From: Microvirga arsenatis
GTDB lineage: Bacteria; Pseudomonadota; Alphaproteobacteria; Rhizobiales; Beijerinckiaceae
Reading direction: 5' to 3'
Length of the DNA stretch: 64,000 nucleotides
Assembly: GCF_009910705.1 (NCBI RefSeq)
Contig: NZ_JAAAXJ010000001.1
Coordinates: forward strand, 620,001-684,000
Shown one piece after another: positions 9,482 through 19,400 of this stretch (position 1 is its first letter; the number at the start of each line of letters is the position of its first letter). The position numbers and the translations under genes are program-made. Under the pieces are notes generated by a model that was not told where the DNA came from, made no database searches, and saw only the letters and a list, made by a program, of their open reading frames with translations.

Positions 9482-9822
9482 CTGAACTGCCTTTTGGCAA
9501 TTTTTGTCCCTGGCTTTCTAGGGCCGGCGCCTGCTTGGCGCTTGGGGACCTTGTTCCTCCCGAAACTCGGACCGTAGCGGCTGACCTTTGAAGGTCGAAC
9601 ACGTTACCAGTTCGTTATAGTGAGGTTCCACTAGGGTGTCACCTTTCTTGGGCAGGCCCTGACGCTTTTTTCGGCACTTGCCCTCTCCATCTTTCGTCTA
9701 ATTCACCGTGGCGTAGCCATGCGGACACGATGACAGCTTGTCTTTTGCCTGGGGCCTGTGTTGTGTGCAGGGAACGAGTCGTTACCCCAATCCTGTTCCG
9801 AACGAGATCCTGAAGGCGTCCC
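9482..9822. other. gene-free region before proS; possible leftward small RNA
   Basis: No convincing protein gene. A leftward open stretch (about 9697 to 9518) lacks an ATG and has unusually AT-rich third positions compared with neighbouring genes, so it is probably not coding. With the leftward terminator at 9458-9481 it is compatible with a small RNA of up to about 250 bases transcribed against the main direction. A rightward AT-rich box (TTATAG at 9615) lacks a well-spaced -35. proS needs a promoter somewhere in this gap. Confidence 0.35.
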
Positions 9823-11151
9823 ATGCGTTTGAGCCGCTATTTCCTTCCCATCCTCCGCGAGACGCCGAAAGAGGCGGAGATCGTCTCCCATCGCCTGATG
9901 CTGCGCGCCGGCATGATCCGCCAGGAAGCTGCAGGCATCTATGCCTGGCTGCCCCTGGGCCTCCGGGTCCTGAACAAGGTCAATGCCATCGTGCGCGAGG
10001 AGCAGAACCGGTCGGGCGCCATCGAACTCCTGATGCCGACGATCCAGTCCGCCGACCTCTGGCGCGAATCCGGCCGCTATGACGCCTACGGCAAGGAGAT
10101 GCTGCGGATCCAGGATCGCCACGAGCGCGAGATGCTGTTCGGCCCCACCAACGAGGAGATGATCACGGAGATCTTCCGGGGCTACGTGCGCTCCTACAAG
10201 GACCTGCCGCTGAACCTTTATCACATCCAATGGAAGTTCCGCGACGAGGTGCGCCCGCGCTTCGGCGTCATGCGTTCGCGCGAGTTCCTGATGAAGGATG
10301 CCTATTCCTTCGACCTGGACCAGGCCGGTGCCGTCCATTCCTACAACAAGATGTTCGTGGCCTATCTGCGCACCTTCGCCCGCATGGGGCTGAAGGCGAT
10401 CCCCATGCGGGCCGATACCGGCCCCATCGGCGGAAACTTGAGCCACGAATTTATCATCCTGGCCTCTACGGGCGAGAGCGAGGTGTTCTGCCACGCGGAT
10501 TACCTGGATTTCGACATTCCGCCGGCCGACACGGATTTCGACGACATTCCCGCCCTCCAGAGCACGGTCGACAGGTGGACCTCCCTCTACGCCGCAACCT
10601 CGGAGATGCATGACGCTGCGGCATACGAGGCCGTGCCCGCCGACAAGAAGATGTCCGCCCGGGGCATCGAGGTGGGTCATATCTTCTATTTCGGCACCAA
10701 GTATTCCGAGCCCATGGGGGCCAGGGTCATGGGGCCGGACGGGCAGGAGAGGCCGGTTCACATGGGCTCCTACGGCATCGGCCCGAGCCGCCTGATCGCC
10801 GCCATCATCGAGGCGAGCCATGACGAGAACGGCATCATCTGGCCCGAGGCCGTGGCCCCGTTCGACGTGGCGATCCTGAACCTGAAGGCAGGCGATGCCG
10901 GCACCGACGCCGCCTGTCAGAAACTGTATCAGGAGCTTTCCGCCGCCGGACGCGACGTACTCTACGACGACCGGGACGAGCGTCCCGGAGCCAAGTTCGC
11001 CACCGCCGACCTCATCGGCGTGCCGTGGCAGGTTCTGATCGGCCCGAAGGGCCTCGCCGAAGGCAAGGTCGAGCTCAAGCGCCGCGCCACCGGGGAGCGG
11101 GAGATGCTTTCGCTCGAGGACGTGGCCGCCCGGCTGAGCGGCCACAAATAA
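9823..11151 (+). CDS. proS: prolyl-tRNA synthetase
   Basis: Class II aminoacyl-tRNA synthetase charging tRNA-Pro. The 442-residue form is the short alphaproteobacterial type, lacking the roughly 180-residue editing insertion found in E. coli ProS. The N-terminus [19 protein letters not shown] and the substrate-binding loop [14 protein letters not shown] (about residues 106-119) are typical; [21 protein letters not shown] covers motif 2. The C-terminal anticodon-binding domain starts around residue 345. lolC begins 6 bases after the stop, so the genes are probably co-transcribed. Confidence 0.96.
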   Translation: MRLSRYFLPILRETPKEAEIVSHRLMLRAGMIRQEAAGIYAWLPLGLRVLNKVNAIVREEQNRSGAIELLMPTIQSADLWRESGRYDAYGKEMLRIQDRHEREMLFGPTNEEMITEIFRGYVRSYKDLPLNLYHIQWKFRDEVRPRFGVMRSREFLMKDAYSFDLDQAGAVHSYNKMFVAYLRTFARMGLKAIPMRADTGPIGGNLSHEFIILASTGESEVFCHADYLDFDIPPADTDFDDIPALQSTVDRWTSLYAATSEMHDAAAYEAVPADKKMSARGIEVGHIFYFGTKYSEPMGARVMGPDGQERPVHMGSYGIGPSRLIAAIIEASHDENGIIWPEAVAPFDVAILNLKAGDAGTDAACQKLYQELSAAGRDVLYDDRDERPGAKFATADLIGVPWQVLIGPKGLAEGKVELKRRATGEREMLSLEDVAARLSGHK

Positions 11152-11157
11152 GCGCCC

Positions 11158-12447
11158 ATGGCCAAAGCACCGGAAGCCAGGCTGTCACGATCGGGCACGA
11201 GGCCCTTCTCGCTCTTCGAGTGGATGCTCGCCGGGCGCTACCTGCGCACGAGGCGGCGGGAAGGCTTCGTGTCGGTCATCGCAGGCTTCTCGTTCCTGGG
11301 CATCATGCTCGGCGTCGCCACCCTGATCGTGGTGCTCTCGGTCATGAACGGCTTTCGCAAGGAACTGCTCGACAAGATCGTCGGCATCAACGGGCACATC
11401 TTCGTGGCGCCGCTGGAAAGCCCCCTTACGGATTATCCGGAGGTCGCAGCCCGCATCGCCGCCGTGCCCGGCATCCGGCGCGCCATTCCTCTGGTGGAGG
11501 GCCAAGCCTTCGGCTCCTCGCAATACAACGGCAGCGGCGTTCTCGTGCGCGGCATCCGCCCGGAGGACCTGCGGAAGATCGAGCACATCTCCGGCAATAT
11601 CCGCCAGGGGACCCTCGAAGACTTCGACGAAGGCGAGGGCGTCGCCATCGGCCGCCGCCTCGCGGATGCGCTCTCGATTCAGGCCGGCGACACCTTCACG
11701 CTGATCACCCCGCGCGGCGCCTCGACGCCCTTCGGCACCGCGCCGCGCGTGAAGGGCTACCCGGTGAAGGCGATCTTCGAGATCGGCATGTCGGAATTCG
11801 ACTCCACCTTCGTGTTCATGCCGCTCACCGAAGCGCAGAACTATTTCAACCGCCAGGGCGACGTGCAGCTGATCGAGGTCTATCTCGACAATGCCGACCG
11901 GGTGGACGAGGCTCGAGCCGCCATCGAGGAGGCGGCGGGCCGCCCGATCCTGATGACCGACTGGCGCCAGCGCAACCGCACCTTCTTCGGGGCGCTCGAG
12001 GTGGAGCGGAACGTGATGTTCCTCATCCTCACCCTCATCGTGCTGGTGGCGGCGCTCAACATCATCTCCGGGCTCATCATGCTGGTGAAGGACAAGTCGG
12101 AGGACATCGCGATCCTGCGCACCATGGGGGCGACGCGGGGCGCCATCATGCGCGTGTTCCTCATCACCGGCGCCTCCATCGGCATTGTCGGGACGCTGGC
12201 GGGCTTCGGCCTCGGGCTGCTGCTCGCCCTCAATGTCGAGACCATCCGGGACGTGATCTCCCGGCTCACGAGCACCAATCTCTTCCCGGCCGAGCTCTAC
12301 TTCCTGAGCCGCCTGCCGGCCGATGTGAATCCGACGGAGGTCGCGAGCATTCTCATCATGGCGATGGTGCTCTCGCTGCTTGCCACTCTCTATCCCTCCT
12401 GGCGGGCTGCGAAGCTCGATCCCGTGGAGGCGTTGCGTTACGGTTGA
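11158..12447 (+). CDS. lolC: lipoprotein-releasing ABC transporter permease (LolC/E type)
   Basis: Inner-membrane permease of the Lol system, which extracts mature lipoproteins and passes them to LolA. The 429-residue protein has one N-terminal membrane helix (about residues 37-62), a large periplasmic domain (about 63-280) and three C-terminal FtsX-type helices (about 285-420). The SRxPAEDV region and final sequence [12 protein letters not shown] are characteristic. Alphaproteobacteria usually have a single LolC/E permease acting as a homodimer, as seems so here. lolD starts 2 bases downstream. Confidence 0.93.
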   Translation: MAKAPEARLSRSGTRPFSLFEWMLAGRYLRTRRREGFVSVIAGFSFLGIMLGVATLIVVLSVMNGFRKELLDKIVGINGHIFVAPLESPLTDYPEVAARIAAVPGIRRAIPLVEGQAFGSSQYNGSGVLVRGIRPEDLRKIEHISGNIRQGTLEDFDEGEGVAIGRRLADALSIQAGDTFTLITPRGASTPFGTAPRVKGYPVKAIFEIGMSEFDSTFVFMPLTEAQNYFNRQGDVQLIEVYLDNADRVDEARAAIEEAAGRPILMTDWRQRNRTFFGALEVERNVMFLILTLIVLVAALNIISGLIMLVKDKSEDIAILRTMGATRGAIMRVFLITGASIGIVGTLAGFGLGLLLALNVETIRDVISRLTSTNLFPAELYFLSRLPADVNPTEVASILIMAMVLSLLATLYPSWRAAKLDPVEALRYG

Positions 12448-12449
12448 GT

Positions 12450-13145
12450 ATGCCGCAAGCCCAGTCCCAGCCCGCCCTGCACCTGTCGAAAGTCGAGCGC
12501 CGCTACCCGCAAGGGGACAGCTTTCTCGAAGTGCTGCGCGGCGCCGATCTGGCGATCTGGCCGGGCGAGATCGTCGCGCTCGTCGCCCCTTCAGGCACGG
12601 GCAAGTCGACTCTGCTTCATGTGGCAGGCCTGCTGGAAAAGCCCGATGGCGGCGAGGTTTTCGTCGGCTCCAAGCCGACCGCCGCCATGAACGATCAGGA
12701 GCGCACGCGCATCCGGCGTGAGGAGCTCGGCTTCGTCTACCAGTTCCACCACCTCCTGCCGGAATTCTCGGCGCTTGAGAACGTGGTGATCCCGCAGCTC
12801 ATCCGCGGCCTTTCAAAGTCGGAAGCGCAGGAGCGGGCGCGGCAGCTCCTGACCTTCCTGGGCCTCGGCAAGCGCCTCGACCACCGCCCCGGCGAACTCT
12901 CCGGCGGCGAGCAGCAGCGCGTCGCCATCGCCCGCGCGGTGGCCAACGCGCCGCGCCTGCTCCTGGCCGACGAACCCACCGGCAACCTCGACCCGCACAC
13001 CGCCGACCGCGTCTTCCAGACGCTCGTCGCCATCGTGCACGCCTCCAAGCTCGCAGCCCTCATTGCGACGCACAACATGGACCTCGCGGCGCGCATGGAT
13101 CGGCGGGTGACGATACGGGATGGGTTGGTGGTGCAGCTGCCTTAG
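12450..13145 (+). CDS. lolD: lipoprotein-releasing ABC transporter ATP-binding protein
   Basis: ATPase partner of LolC. The 231-residue protein has Walker [10 protein letters not shown] (about residues 46-54, with Ala in place of the first Gly, which I recall as usual in Rhizobiales LolD), the ABC signature LSGGEQQRV (about 149-157) and Walker [13 protein letters not shown] (about 170-181). The ATG at 12450 lies 2 bases after the lolC stop and gives the expected N-terminus; the frame stays open upstream inside lolC. It ends the proS-lolC-lolD unit. Confidence 0.95.
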   Translation: MPQAQSQPALHLSKVERRYPQGDSFLEVLRGADLAIWPGEIVALVAPSGTGKSTLLHVAGLLEKPDGGEVFVGSKPTAAMNDQERTRIRREELGFVYQFHHLLPEFSALENVVIPQLIRGLSKSEAQERARQLLTFLGLGKRLDHRPGELSGGEQQRVAIARAVANAPRLLLADEPTGNLDPHTADRVFQTLVAIVHASKLAALIATHNMDLAARMDRRVTIRDGLVVQLP

Positions 13146-13456
13146 GCGCTTTCGTCATTCCCAATTGCCTACCCGCGGTGGCGCGGCTGCCAAGCGCGTT
13201 GTTCAGTGTTGAGCACATGTCTGCAGGTCGATTGAGCGGCCATTCCAATCGTGCTGTGCTCGCAACTGCAATCTTCAATATATATTACGTAGCGGGATAT
13301 ACGATCTATAGTATCCGCAGTGTTCAACAAAGTTAAAACATAACAATCATCCTATATAAATCGAGAGTTCCTGCCGCTTTTGTTTTGTAGCATCTGTGAC
13401 CGACCGTAGATGGGATTAGACTAGAACCCGTAGAATGTCTGTAAGGGAGGCACACG
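13146..13456. other. AT-rich intergenic region upstream of the first RTX gene
   Basis: No gene seen. The base composition drops sharply compared with both sides. It contains TATATTACGTA at 13281-13291, which resembles one arm of the palindrome found before the giant RTX gene, and a TATATAA box at 13353-13359 that could be a -10 region without a good -35. The RTX start is preceded by AAGGGAGG, a strong ribosome binding site. Confidence 0.4.
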
Positions 13457-16048
13457 ATGCTAAGCCGACTTGAGCTCGCATATCTGCAATTCATGGCGCA
13501 GCACGGTGGCAAAGCCGGGCCGAGCGGCGTGTACTGGGGGGCGCAAGCTGGCAGAGGGACAGGCGGAGCTAGCGGAGTGAGTGTAGCGGTGATTCCGAAT
13601 GGTGGGGCTAGCGTCCGTCCCGAAGACGTCAAAGATAAGAACATCTACAGGCAAGGTGGCAATATCGTAACAGTCGTCGAAACTTGGGATGGACGCACGA
13701 TCAGAACGACAACTCCAGCATCGAGCCTCGGTGAGGGAGGGGAAGGCATAAAGTCTGCTGATTACATCGGACGTATTGCAGTACCTGCATTGGTCTCCTC
13801 GTCCATTTCGGCCGAGTATATGGGCGGCGGAGTGGTAAGGACGAATACCAGAATTACTTGGTCCGATGGCTCCGTTACAGAGGTGCAGAGGCAAGGAATT
13901 TACAATGGCCCCGAGGGGGACCTTAGTTTGCGTTTTTTCGGCGTTCCGGCCGAGTATACGAACCATCTCATGACCCAGGATCTTCTTCGGATCGAGAGGG
14001 AGCGAGCGGAGCTGATCGATGCGATCAAGGACGGCCGCATCAGGGTCATTGAAACCGGTACTAGAACTATGTACCTCACCTTCAAGGAGGGGACGGAGGG
14101 CAACGACGATCTTTCCGGCGCGGAGATGCTGAGCGGGCTGGGCGGCGACGACGTGCTCACCGGGGCTGACGATCCCTACGACACGGACGTGCTCGACGGC
14201 GGGGCCGGCGCCGACACCCTGAAGGGGGGCGCGGGCCTGGACATTCTCGTGGGCGGCGCCGGCGCCGACCGGCTGGAGGGCGGCGCCGGCTTCGACATCG
14301 CCAGCTACGCGCCTTCTGCCGCCGGCGTCACGGTCACCCTGTCCAATGTGGTGCAGCACACCGGCGAGGCCGCCGGCGACACGTTCCTGTCCGTCGAGGG
14401 CCTGGTCGGCTCCGAGCATGCCGACGTGCTCACCGGCGACAACCTGGGCAACCGCCTGGAGGGCGGGGCCGGCAACGACGTGCTCGACGGCGACGGCGGC
14501 GGCGATGCTCTCTATGGCGACGACGGCGACGACCGGATGTTCAGCGGCATCAGCGCCGACACCCTCGACGGCGGTGCCGGCCGCGACACGGTGAGCTACT
14601 ACCACAGCCTCACGGCCGTGCAGGTCTACCTGTGGAACCAGAGCCTCAACCGCGGCGAGGCCGGCGGCGACAAGCTGATCGATGTGGAGGTGGTCGACGG
14701 CTCGCGCTTCGACGACATCCTGGAGGGCGACGATGCGGCCAACACCTTCTGGGGCGACGATGGCCGCGACCGGCTCAAGGGCGCCGGCGGCGACGACGAT
14801 CTCTTGGGCGGGTCCGGCGACGACACGCTCGAGGGCGGGCGGGGCGCCGACACCCTCAACGGCGGCGCCGGCATCGACACGGCGAGCTACTGGAGCGCGG
14901 CGTCAGGCGTGCGGGTGGACCTGGAGAACCTCTCGCGCAACACCGGTGAAGCGGCCAGCGACGTGTACATCTCCATCGAGGGGATCGACGGCTCGACCCA
15001 TGCCGACACCCTCGAGGGCAGCAACGCCAGCGTCGACACCTTCTTCGGCGATGCCGGCAACGACATCCTGAAGGGGCGCGGCAACACCGACGTGCTCAAA
15101 GGCGGCGCCGGCGACGACTACCTCTTGGGCGGCACGCACGGCGATCTTCTCGACGGCGGCGAGGGCTTCGATGTGGCCGACTACTCCGAGGCCGCAGGCC
15201 GGGTGGTGGTGGACCGCATGAACATGGCCCGCAATGCGGGCGAGGCAGCGGGCGACACCTATGTCTCCATCGAGGGGGTGAAGGGCTCGGCCTTCGGGGA
15301 CGAGCTTTACGGCACAGCCGGCTGGGACGGGTTCTATGCCGGATCGGGCGACGACGTGCTCGAGGGCCGGGGCGGGGGCGATCACCTGGACGGGGGCGAG
15401 GGCATCGACTTTGCGGTGTACTGGAGCAGCGCGAGCGGGGTGCGGGCGAGCCTGAAGAGCCCGCACCTGAACACGGGCGATGCGGCGGGCGACGCGTATG
15501 TGTCGATCGAGGGGCTGCAGGGCTCGTGGCACGCCGACGTGCTGCAGGGCAACGACGGGGCCAACACCCTGTGGGATTACGGCGGCAACGACGAGCTTCT
15601 GGGCGAGGGCGGCAACGACTACCTGCACGGGGGCGAGGGAGCCGACACGCTGTCGGGCGGCGACGGGCTGGACTGGCTTGCGGGCGGGGCCGGGCGGGAC
15701 GTGTTCCGGTTCGACACGGCACCCTGGGCGGAGCTGCACGGCAGCGCGGACACGCTGGTCGACTTCAGCGCGGCGGAGGACAGGATCGTGCTGTGCACCA
15801 ACGTGTTCTCGGCCTTTGCGGCGGTGGTGGCGGAGGAGGGCTATGTGCTCAACACCACGCTGAAGAGCAGCTCCTTTGTGGCAGGCCCGCGGGCCACGAC
15901 GACGGCGCAGAAGATCGTGTACGATCAGAGCACGGGGGCGCTCTACTACGATGCGGACGGCTCCGGCTCCATTGCTCAGGTGCTGTTTGCCAAGGTGACC
16001 CCCGGCACCCAGCTTACCGCCAATCACTTCCAGCTCTTCACACTCTGA
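13457..16048 (+). CDS. RTX calcium-binding repeat protein, type I secreted
   Basis: Secreted repeat protein of 863 residues, function unknown. Residues 1-210 form a non-repetitive domain of lower GC that I do not recognise. From about 211 come Gly/Asp-rich nonapeptides (GGxGxDxLx) that bind calcium in a parallel beta-roll. They are interrupted by five copies of a module of about 100 residues with the pattern 'ASY...GV.V.L...NTGEAAGDTY.SIEG..GS..AD.L.G'. Residues about 747-863 form a serralysin-like C-terminal region ending LYYDADGSGSIAQVLFAKV and a hydrophobic tail, which fits the uncleaved type I secretion signal. No peptidase HExxH motif was found, so it is unlikely to be a protease. An exporter must be encoded elsewhere. 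Confidence 0.88.
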   Translation: MLSRLELAYLQFMAQHGGKAGPSGVYWGAQAGRGTGGASGVSVAVIPNGGASVRPEDVKDKNIYRQGGNIVTVVETWDGRTIRTTTPASSLGEGGEGIKSADYIGRIAVPALVSSSISAEYMGGGVVRTNTRITWSDGSVTEVQRQGIYNGPEGDLSLRFFGVPAEYTNHLMTQDLLRIERERAELIDAIKDGRIRVIETGTRTMYLTFKEGTEGNDDLSGAEMLSGLGGDDVLTGADDPYDTDVLDGGAGADTLKGGAGLDILVGGAGADRLEGGAGFDIASYAPSAAGVTVTLSNVVQHTGEAAGDTFLSVEGLVGSEHADVLTGDNLGNRLEGGAGNDVLDGDGGGDALYGDDGDDRMFSGISADTLDGGAGRDTVSYYHSLTAVQVYLWNQSLNRGEAGGDKLIDVEVVDGSRFDDILEGDDAANTFWGDDGRDRLKGAGGDDDLLGGSGDDTLEGGRGADTLNGGAGIDTASYWSAASGVRVDLENLSRNTGEAASDVYISIEGIDGSTHADTLEGSNASVDTFFGDAGNDILKGRGNTDVLKGGAGDDYLLGGTHGDLLDGGEGFDVADYSEAAGRVVVDRMNMARNAGEAAGDTYVSIEGVKGSAFGDELYGTAGWDGFYAGSGDDVLEGRGGGDHLDGGEGIDFAVYWSSASGVRASLKSPHLNTGDAAGDAYVSIEGLQGSWHADVLQGNDGANTLWDYGGNDELLGEGGNDYLHGGEGADTLSGGDGLDWLAGGAGRDVFRFDTAPWAELHGSADTLVDFSAAEDRIVLCTNVFSAFAAVVAEEGYVLNTTLKSSSFVAGPRATTTAQKIVYDQSTGALYYDADGSGSIAQVLFAKVTPGTQLTANHFQLFTL

Positions 16049-16093
16049 GCAGCAGCGCACCGCCGAACCAAGGCAAGCGCTACACTCCATGCA

Positions 16094-16125
16094 AACAGCC
16101 GGCCAAAGGCCGGCTGTTCGCGTTT
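16094..16125 (+). terminator. hairpin terminator after RTX gene
   Basis: A perfect 11-bp stem (AACAGCCGGCC with GGCCGGCTGTT, loop AAA) lies 46 bases after the RTX stop. The following CGCGTTT is a short T tract, so termination is likely but not textbook. Confidence 0.6.
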
Positions 16126-16179
16126 CCAATCTCGTTAAGACTCTGTTGACTCCGTCCCGAATGCAGCCTCTGCACATTC

Positions 16180-16223
16180 TTTACACAGAACATTCGATGA
16201 ACAAGAATGAACATATTGGGAAC
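16180..16223 (+). promoter_or_regulatory. promoter with SOS (LexA) box
   Basis: GAACATATTGGGAAC at 16209-16223 is an exact GAAC-N7-GAAC SOS box of the Rhizobiales type, the same class as the box before lexA in this window. A third GAAC (16199-16202) precedes it with a 6-base gap. A promoter TTTACA (16180-16185), 17-base spacer, AAGAAT (16203-16208) would place the start site around 16215, inside the box, so bound LexA would block transcription. A GGAG ribosome site and the ATG at 16238 follow directly. Confidence 0.7.
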
Positions 16224-16237
16224 ACGGAGATCAGACC

Positions 16238-16339
16238 ATGCTTCGCTTCATCCTCGAAACCACTGCCGAAATCGCTTCGCTCGCCACATTCGGCTCGGCC
16301 GTGGCGATATGGGCTCTGGTTCTTTCTCCCATCGCTTGA
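16238..16339 (+). CDS. 33-residue single-span membrane microprotein, probably SOS-induced
   Basis: Short open frame preceded by GGAGA 8 bases before the ATG and by the SOS box described at 16209-16223. The peptide begins MLRFILETTAEIASLATFG and continues with a strongly hydrophobic stretch (about residues 13-32) ending SPIA; its N-terminal part has one Arg and two Glu. It therefore looks like a single-pass inner-membrane peptide. SOS-induced peptides of similar size are known: Caulobacter SidA (division inhibitor) and E. coli TisB (membrane toxin). I see no sequence match that proves either role. It is the only gene between the RTX terminator and dnaE. Main doubt: short frames can arise by chance. 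Confidence 0.6.
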   Translation: MLRFILETTAEIASLATFGSAVAIWALVLSPIA

Positions 16340-16458
16340 TACCGGGAATCCACAACAACCCACGCCGATTCACAGAAACTTGTTCCTCGGCGCTCCGGGT
16401 TAGGCTTTCTTGGATAAGAATCGTGCCACTATGCGTGCCATTGAGTGAGTAGAGTTTC

Positions 16459-19400
16459 ATGGCGCGCATTCTTCACGACGTCGGCTTCGTCCATCTGCAC
16501 GTGCATTCCTCGTATTCGCTGCTCGAGGGTGCCCTGAAGATCCCGCAGCTCGCCAAGCTCGCCGCTGCCGACAAGCAGCCGGCGCTCGCGCTCACCGACA
16601 CCAACAATCTCTTCGGCGCCCTCGAATTCTCCGAGAAGATGGCGGGCTCCGGCATCCAGCCCATTGCCGGGGTCCAGCTCTCCGTCTGCTTCGAGGAGGC
16701 GGACCCGGTGGCCCGCGTGGTGCCCCAGCCCGCCAACATCGTGCTGCTCGCCCAGACGGAGGAGGGCTACCGCAACCTCATGCGCCTCGTGAGCCACGCC
16801 TATTTCGGCGTGCCGCTCGGCGAGAACCCGCGGGTCGCCGCTCCCGTGCTGTCCTCTCACAGCGAAGGGCTCATCGCGCTGACCGGCGGCTTCACGGGCC
16901 CCCTCGACAGCGCCCTGCGCGACGGCGGGCGGCAGGATCTCGCCCAGGCCCGGCTCGACATCCTCAAAAGCGCCTTCGGCCATCAGCTCTATGTGGAAAT
17001 CCAGCGCCACGGGCTGGAGGACGAGCGCCTGATCGAGAACGAGCTGCTGGCGCTTGCCGACCGCAACGGCCTGCCCATCGTGGCCGCGAACGAGCCCTTC
17101 TTCTCCTCGGCGAAGGACTACGAGGCGCATGATGCGCTGCTTGCGATCGCCGAGGGGCAGATCGTCTCCAATCCCAACCGGCGCCGCCTCTCGCCCGAGC
17201 ATCATTTCAAGACCCGCCAGCAGATGATGGAGCTGTTCGCGGACCTGCCGGACGCGTTGCAGGCCAGCGTCGAGATCGCCATGCGCTGCTCCACGCGCGT
17301 GCGGACCCGCAAGCCCATTCTGCCGAACTTCGGCACGGGCCCGGATGCCGCCGCCCTCGACGAAGGCGAGGAGCTGCAGCGCCAGGCGGAGGAGGGGCTG
17401 GCCAAGCGCCTTGCCGCGCACGGACCCGCGCCCGGCCTCACGGAGCAGGATTACCGCGACCGCCTGGCCTTCGAAGTCGGCATCATCCGGAACATGAAGT
17501 TCCCCGGCTACTTCCTGATCGTGGCCGACTTCATCAAATGGGCGAAGGACCACAACATCCCGGTCGGGCCGGGGCGCGGCTCGGGTGCAGGCTCGCTCGT
17601 GGCCTATGCGCTCACCATCACCGATCTCGATCCCCTGCGGTTCAGCCTGCTCTTCGAGCGCTTCCTCAACCCGGAACGCGTGTCGATGCCGGACTTCGAC
17701 ATCGACTTCTGCGTCGAGGGGCGCGAGCGGGTCATCGAATACGTGCAGCAGCGCTACGGCGAGGAGCAGGTCGCGCAGATCATCACCTTCGGCACCCTGC
17801 TCGCCCGCGGCGTGATGCGCGACGTGGGCCGGGTGCTCGAAATGCCCTACGGTCAGGTGGACAAGCTCACCAAGCTCGTGCCGCAGAACCCCGCCAACCC
17901 GGTGACGCTCGCGCAGGCCATCGAGGGCGAGCCGAAGCTGCAGGCGGCCATCGAGGAGGAGCCCGTCGTCAAGCGCATGCTCGACATCGCGCAGAAGCTC
18001 GAAGGCCTGCACCGTCACGCCTCGACCCATGCGGCCGGCGTGGTGATCGGCGACCGTCCCCTGCAGGAACTGGTGCCCCTCTACCGAGACCCGAAGACCG
18101 GCATGCGCGTGACCCAGTTCAACATGAAATGGGTCGAGCAGGCGGGCCTCGTGAAGTTCGACTTCTTAGGGTTGAAGACGCTCACCGTGCTGCGCACGGC
18201 GGTGGACCTCATCCGCCGCAAGGGGATCGAGGTCGATCTCTCGGCCCTGCCGCTCGACGACCGCAAGACCTACGAGATGCTCCAGCGCGGCGAGACGGTC
18301 GGCGTGTTCCAGGTGGAATCGGCGGGCATGCGCAAGGCGCTGGTCGAGATGGAAGCCGACCGCTTCGAGGACATCATCGCGCTTGTGGCTCTCTATCGAC
18401 CGGGCCCGATGGCGAACATCCCCGTCTATTGCGCCCGCAAGCTCGGACGGGACGAGCACAACAAGAGGAGCTGGTATCCTCACGAGAAGCTCGAGCCGAT
18501 CCTGCGCGAGACCTTCGGCATCATCGTCTACCAGGAGCAGGTGATGGAGGTGGCAAAGGTCCTCTCCGGCTACTCGCTGGGAGACGCCGACCTTCTGCGC
18601 CGCGCCATGGGCAAGAAGATCAAGGCCGAGATGGACGCTCAGCGCGAGCGCTTCGTGGCCGGCGCGGAGAAGGGCGGGCTCGACAAGGCGAAGGCGAACG
18701 AGATCTTCGACCTCTTGGCGAAGTTCGCCGATTACGGCTTCAACAAGAGCCACGCCGCGGCCTATGCGCTGGTGGCCTTCCAGACGGCTTATCTCAAGGC
18801 CAACTTCCCGGTCGAGTTCCTGGCCGCGTCGATGACGCTGGACCTCGACAACACCGACAAGCTGGCCGAATTCCGGCGCGAGGCGCAGCGCCTCGGCTTC
18901 AAGGTCATCCCGCCCTCCATCAACCGCTCCGGCGTGGTGTTCGACGTGCAGTACGACGCCGAGGGCAAGGGGCAGATCCTTTACGCGCTCGCGGCCGTCA
19001 AGGGCGTGGGCCGCCAGGCCATCGAAAGCGTGGTCGAGGCACGCGGCGACAAGCCGTTCAAGGATCTCGCCGACTTCGCCCGGCGCATCAATCCGCGCAT
19101 GCTCAACAAGCGAACGCTGGAGAACCTGATCGCCGCCGGCGCCTTCGACGAGCTGGAGCCCGACCGGGCCAAGGCCTGCGCCTCCGTCGACGCCATGATG
19201 AGCCTCGCCCAGCAGTCGCATGAGGCCGCCAATGGCGGCATGATGGACATGTTCGGGGGCGTCGCCTCGGCGGATGTGCAGCTGCGCATCGGCCCCTACG
19301 ATCCCTGGCCGGCCGCCGAGAGGCTGCAGAGGGAATACGATGCGGTCGGCTTCTTTCTCTCGGGCCATCCGCTGGATGAATACGGGGACCTGCTCAAGAA

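Noticed and set aside
9458..9720. tmRNA (ssrA) or 6S RNA in the gap before proS
   Set aside because: A TGTTCGAC segment vaguely recalls a tmRNA 5' end, but there is no tag-peptide frame, no acceptor stem and no CCA-proximal T arm; I cannot support 6S either.
13457..16048. First RTX gene as a serralysin-type metalloprotease
   Set aside because: It has the M10 C-terminal-like region and RTX repeats, but no HExxH zinc motif anywhere in the N-terminal domain.
16207..16452. 81-residue frame overlapping the 33-residue microprotein
   Set aside because: Its start codon overlaps the SOS box, it has no ribosome site, and its sequence is basic and low-complexity, unlike the clean hydrophobic peptide in the neighbouring frame.
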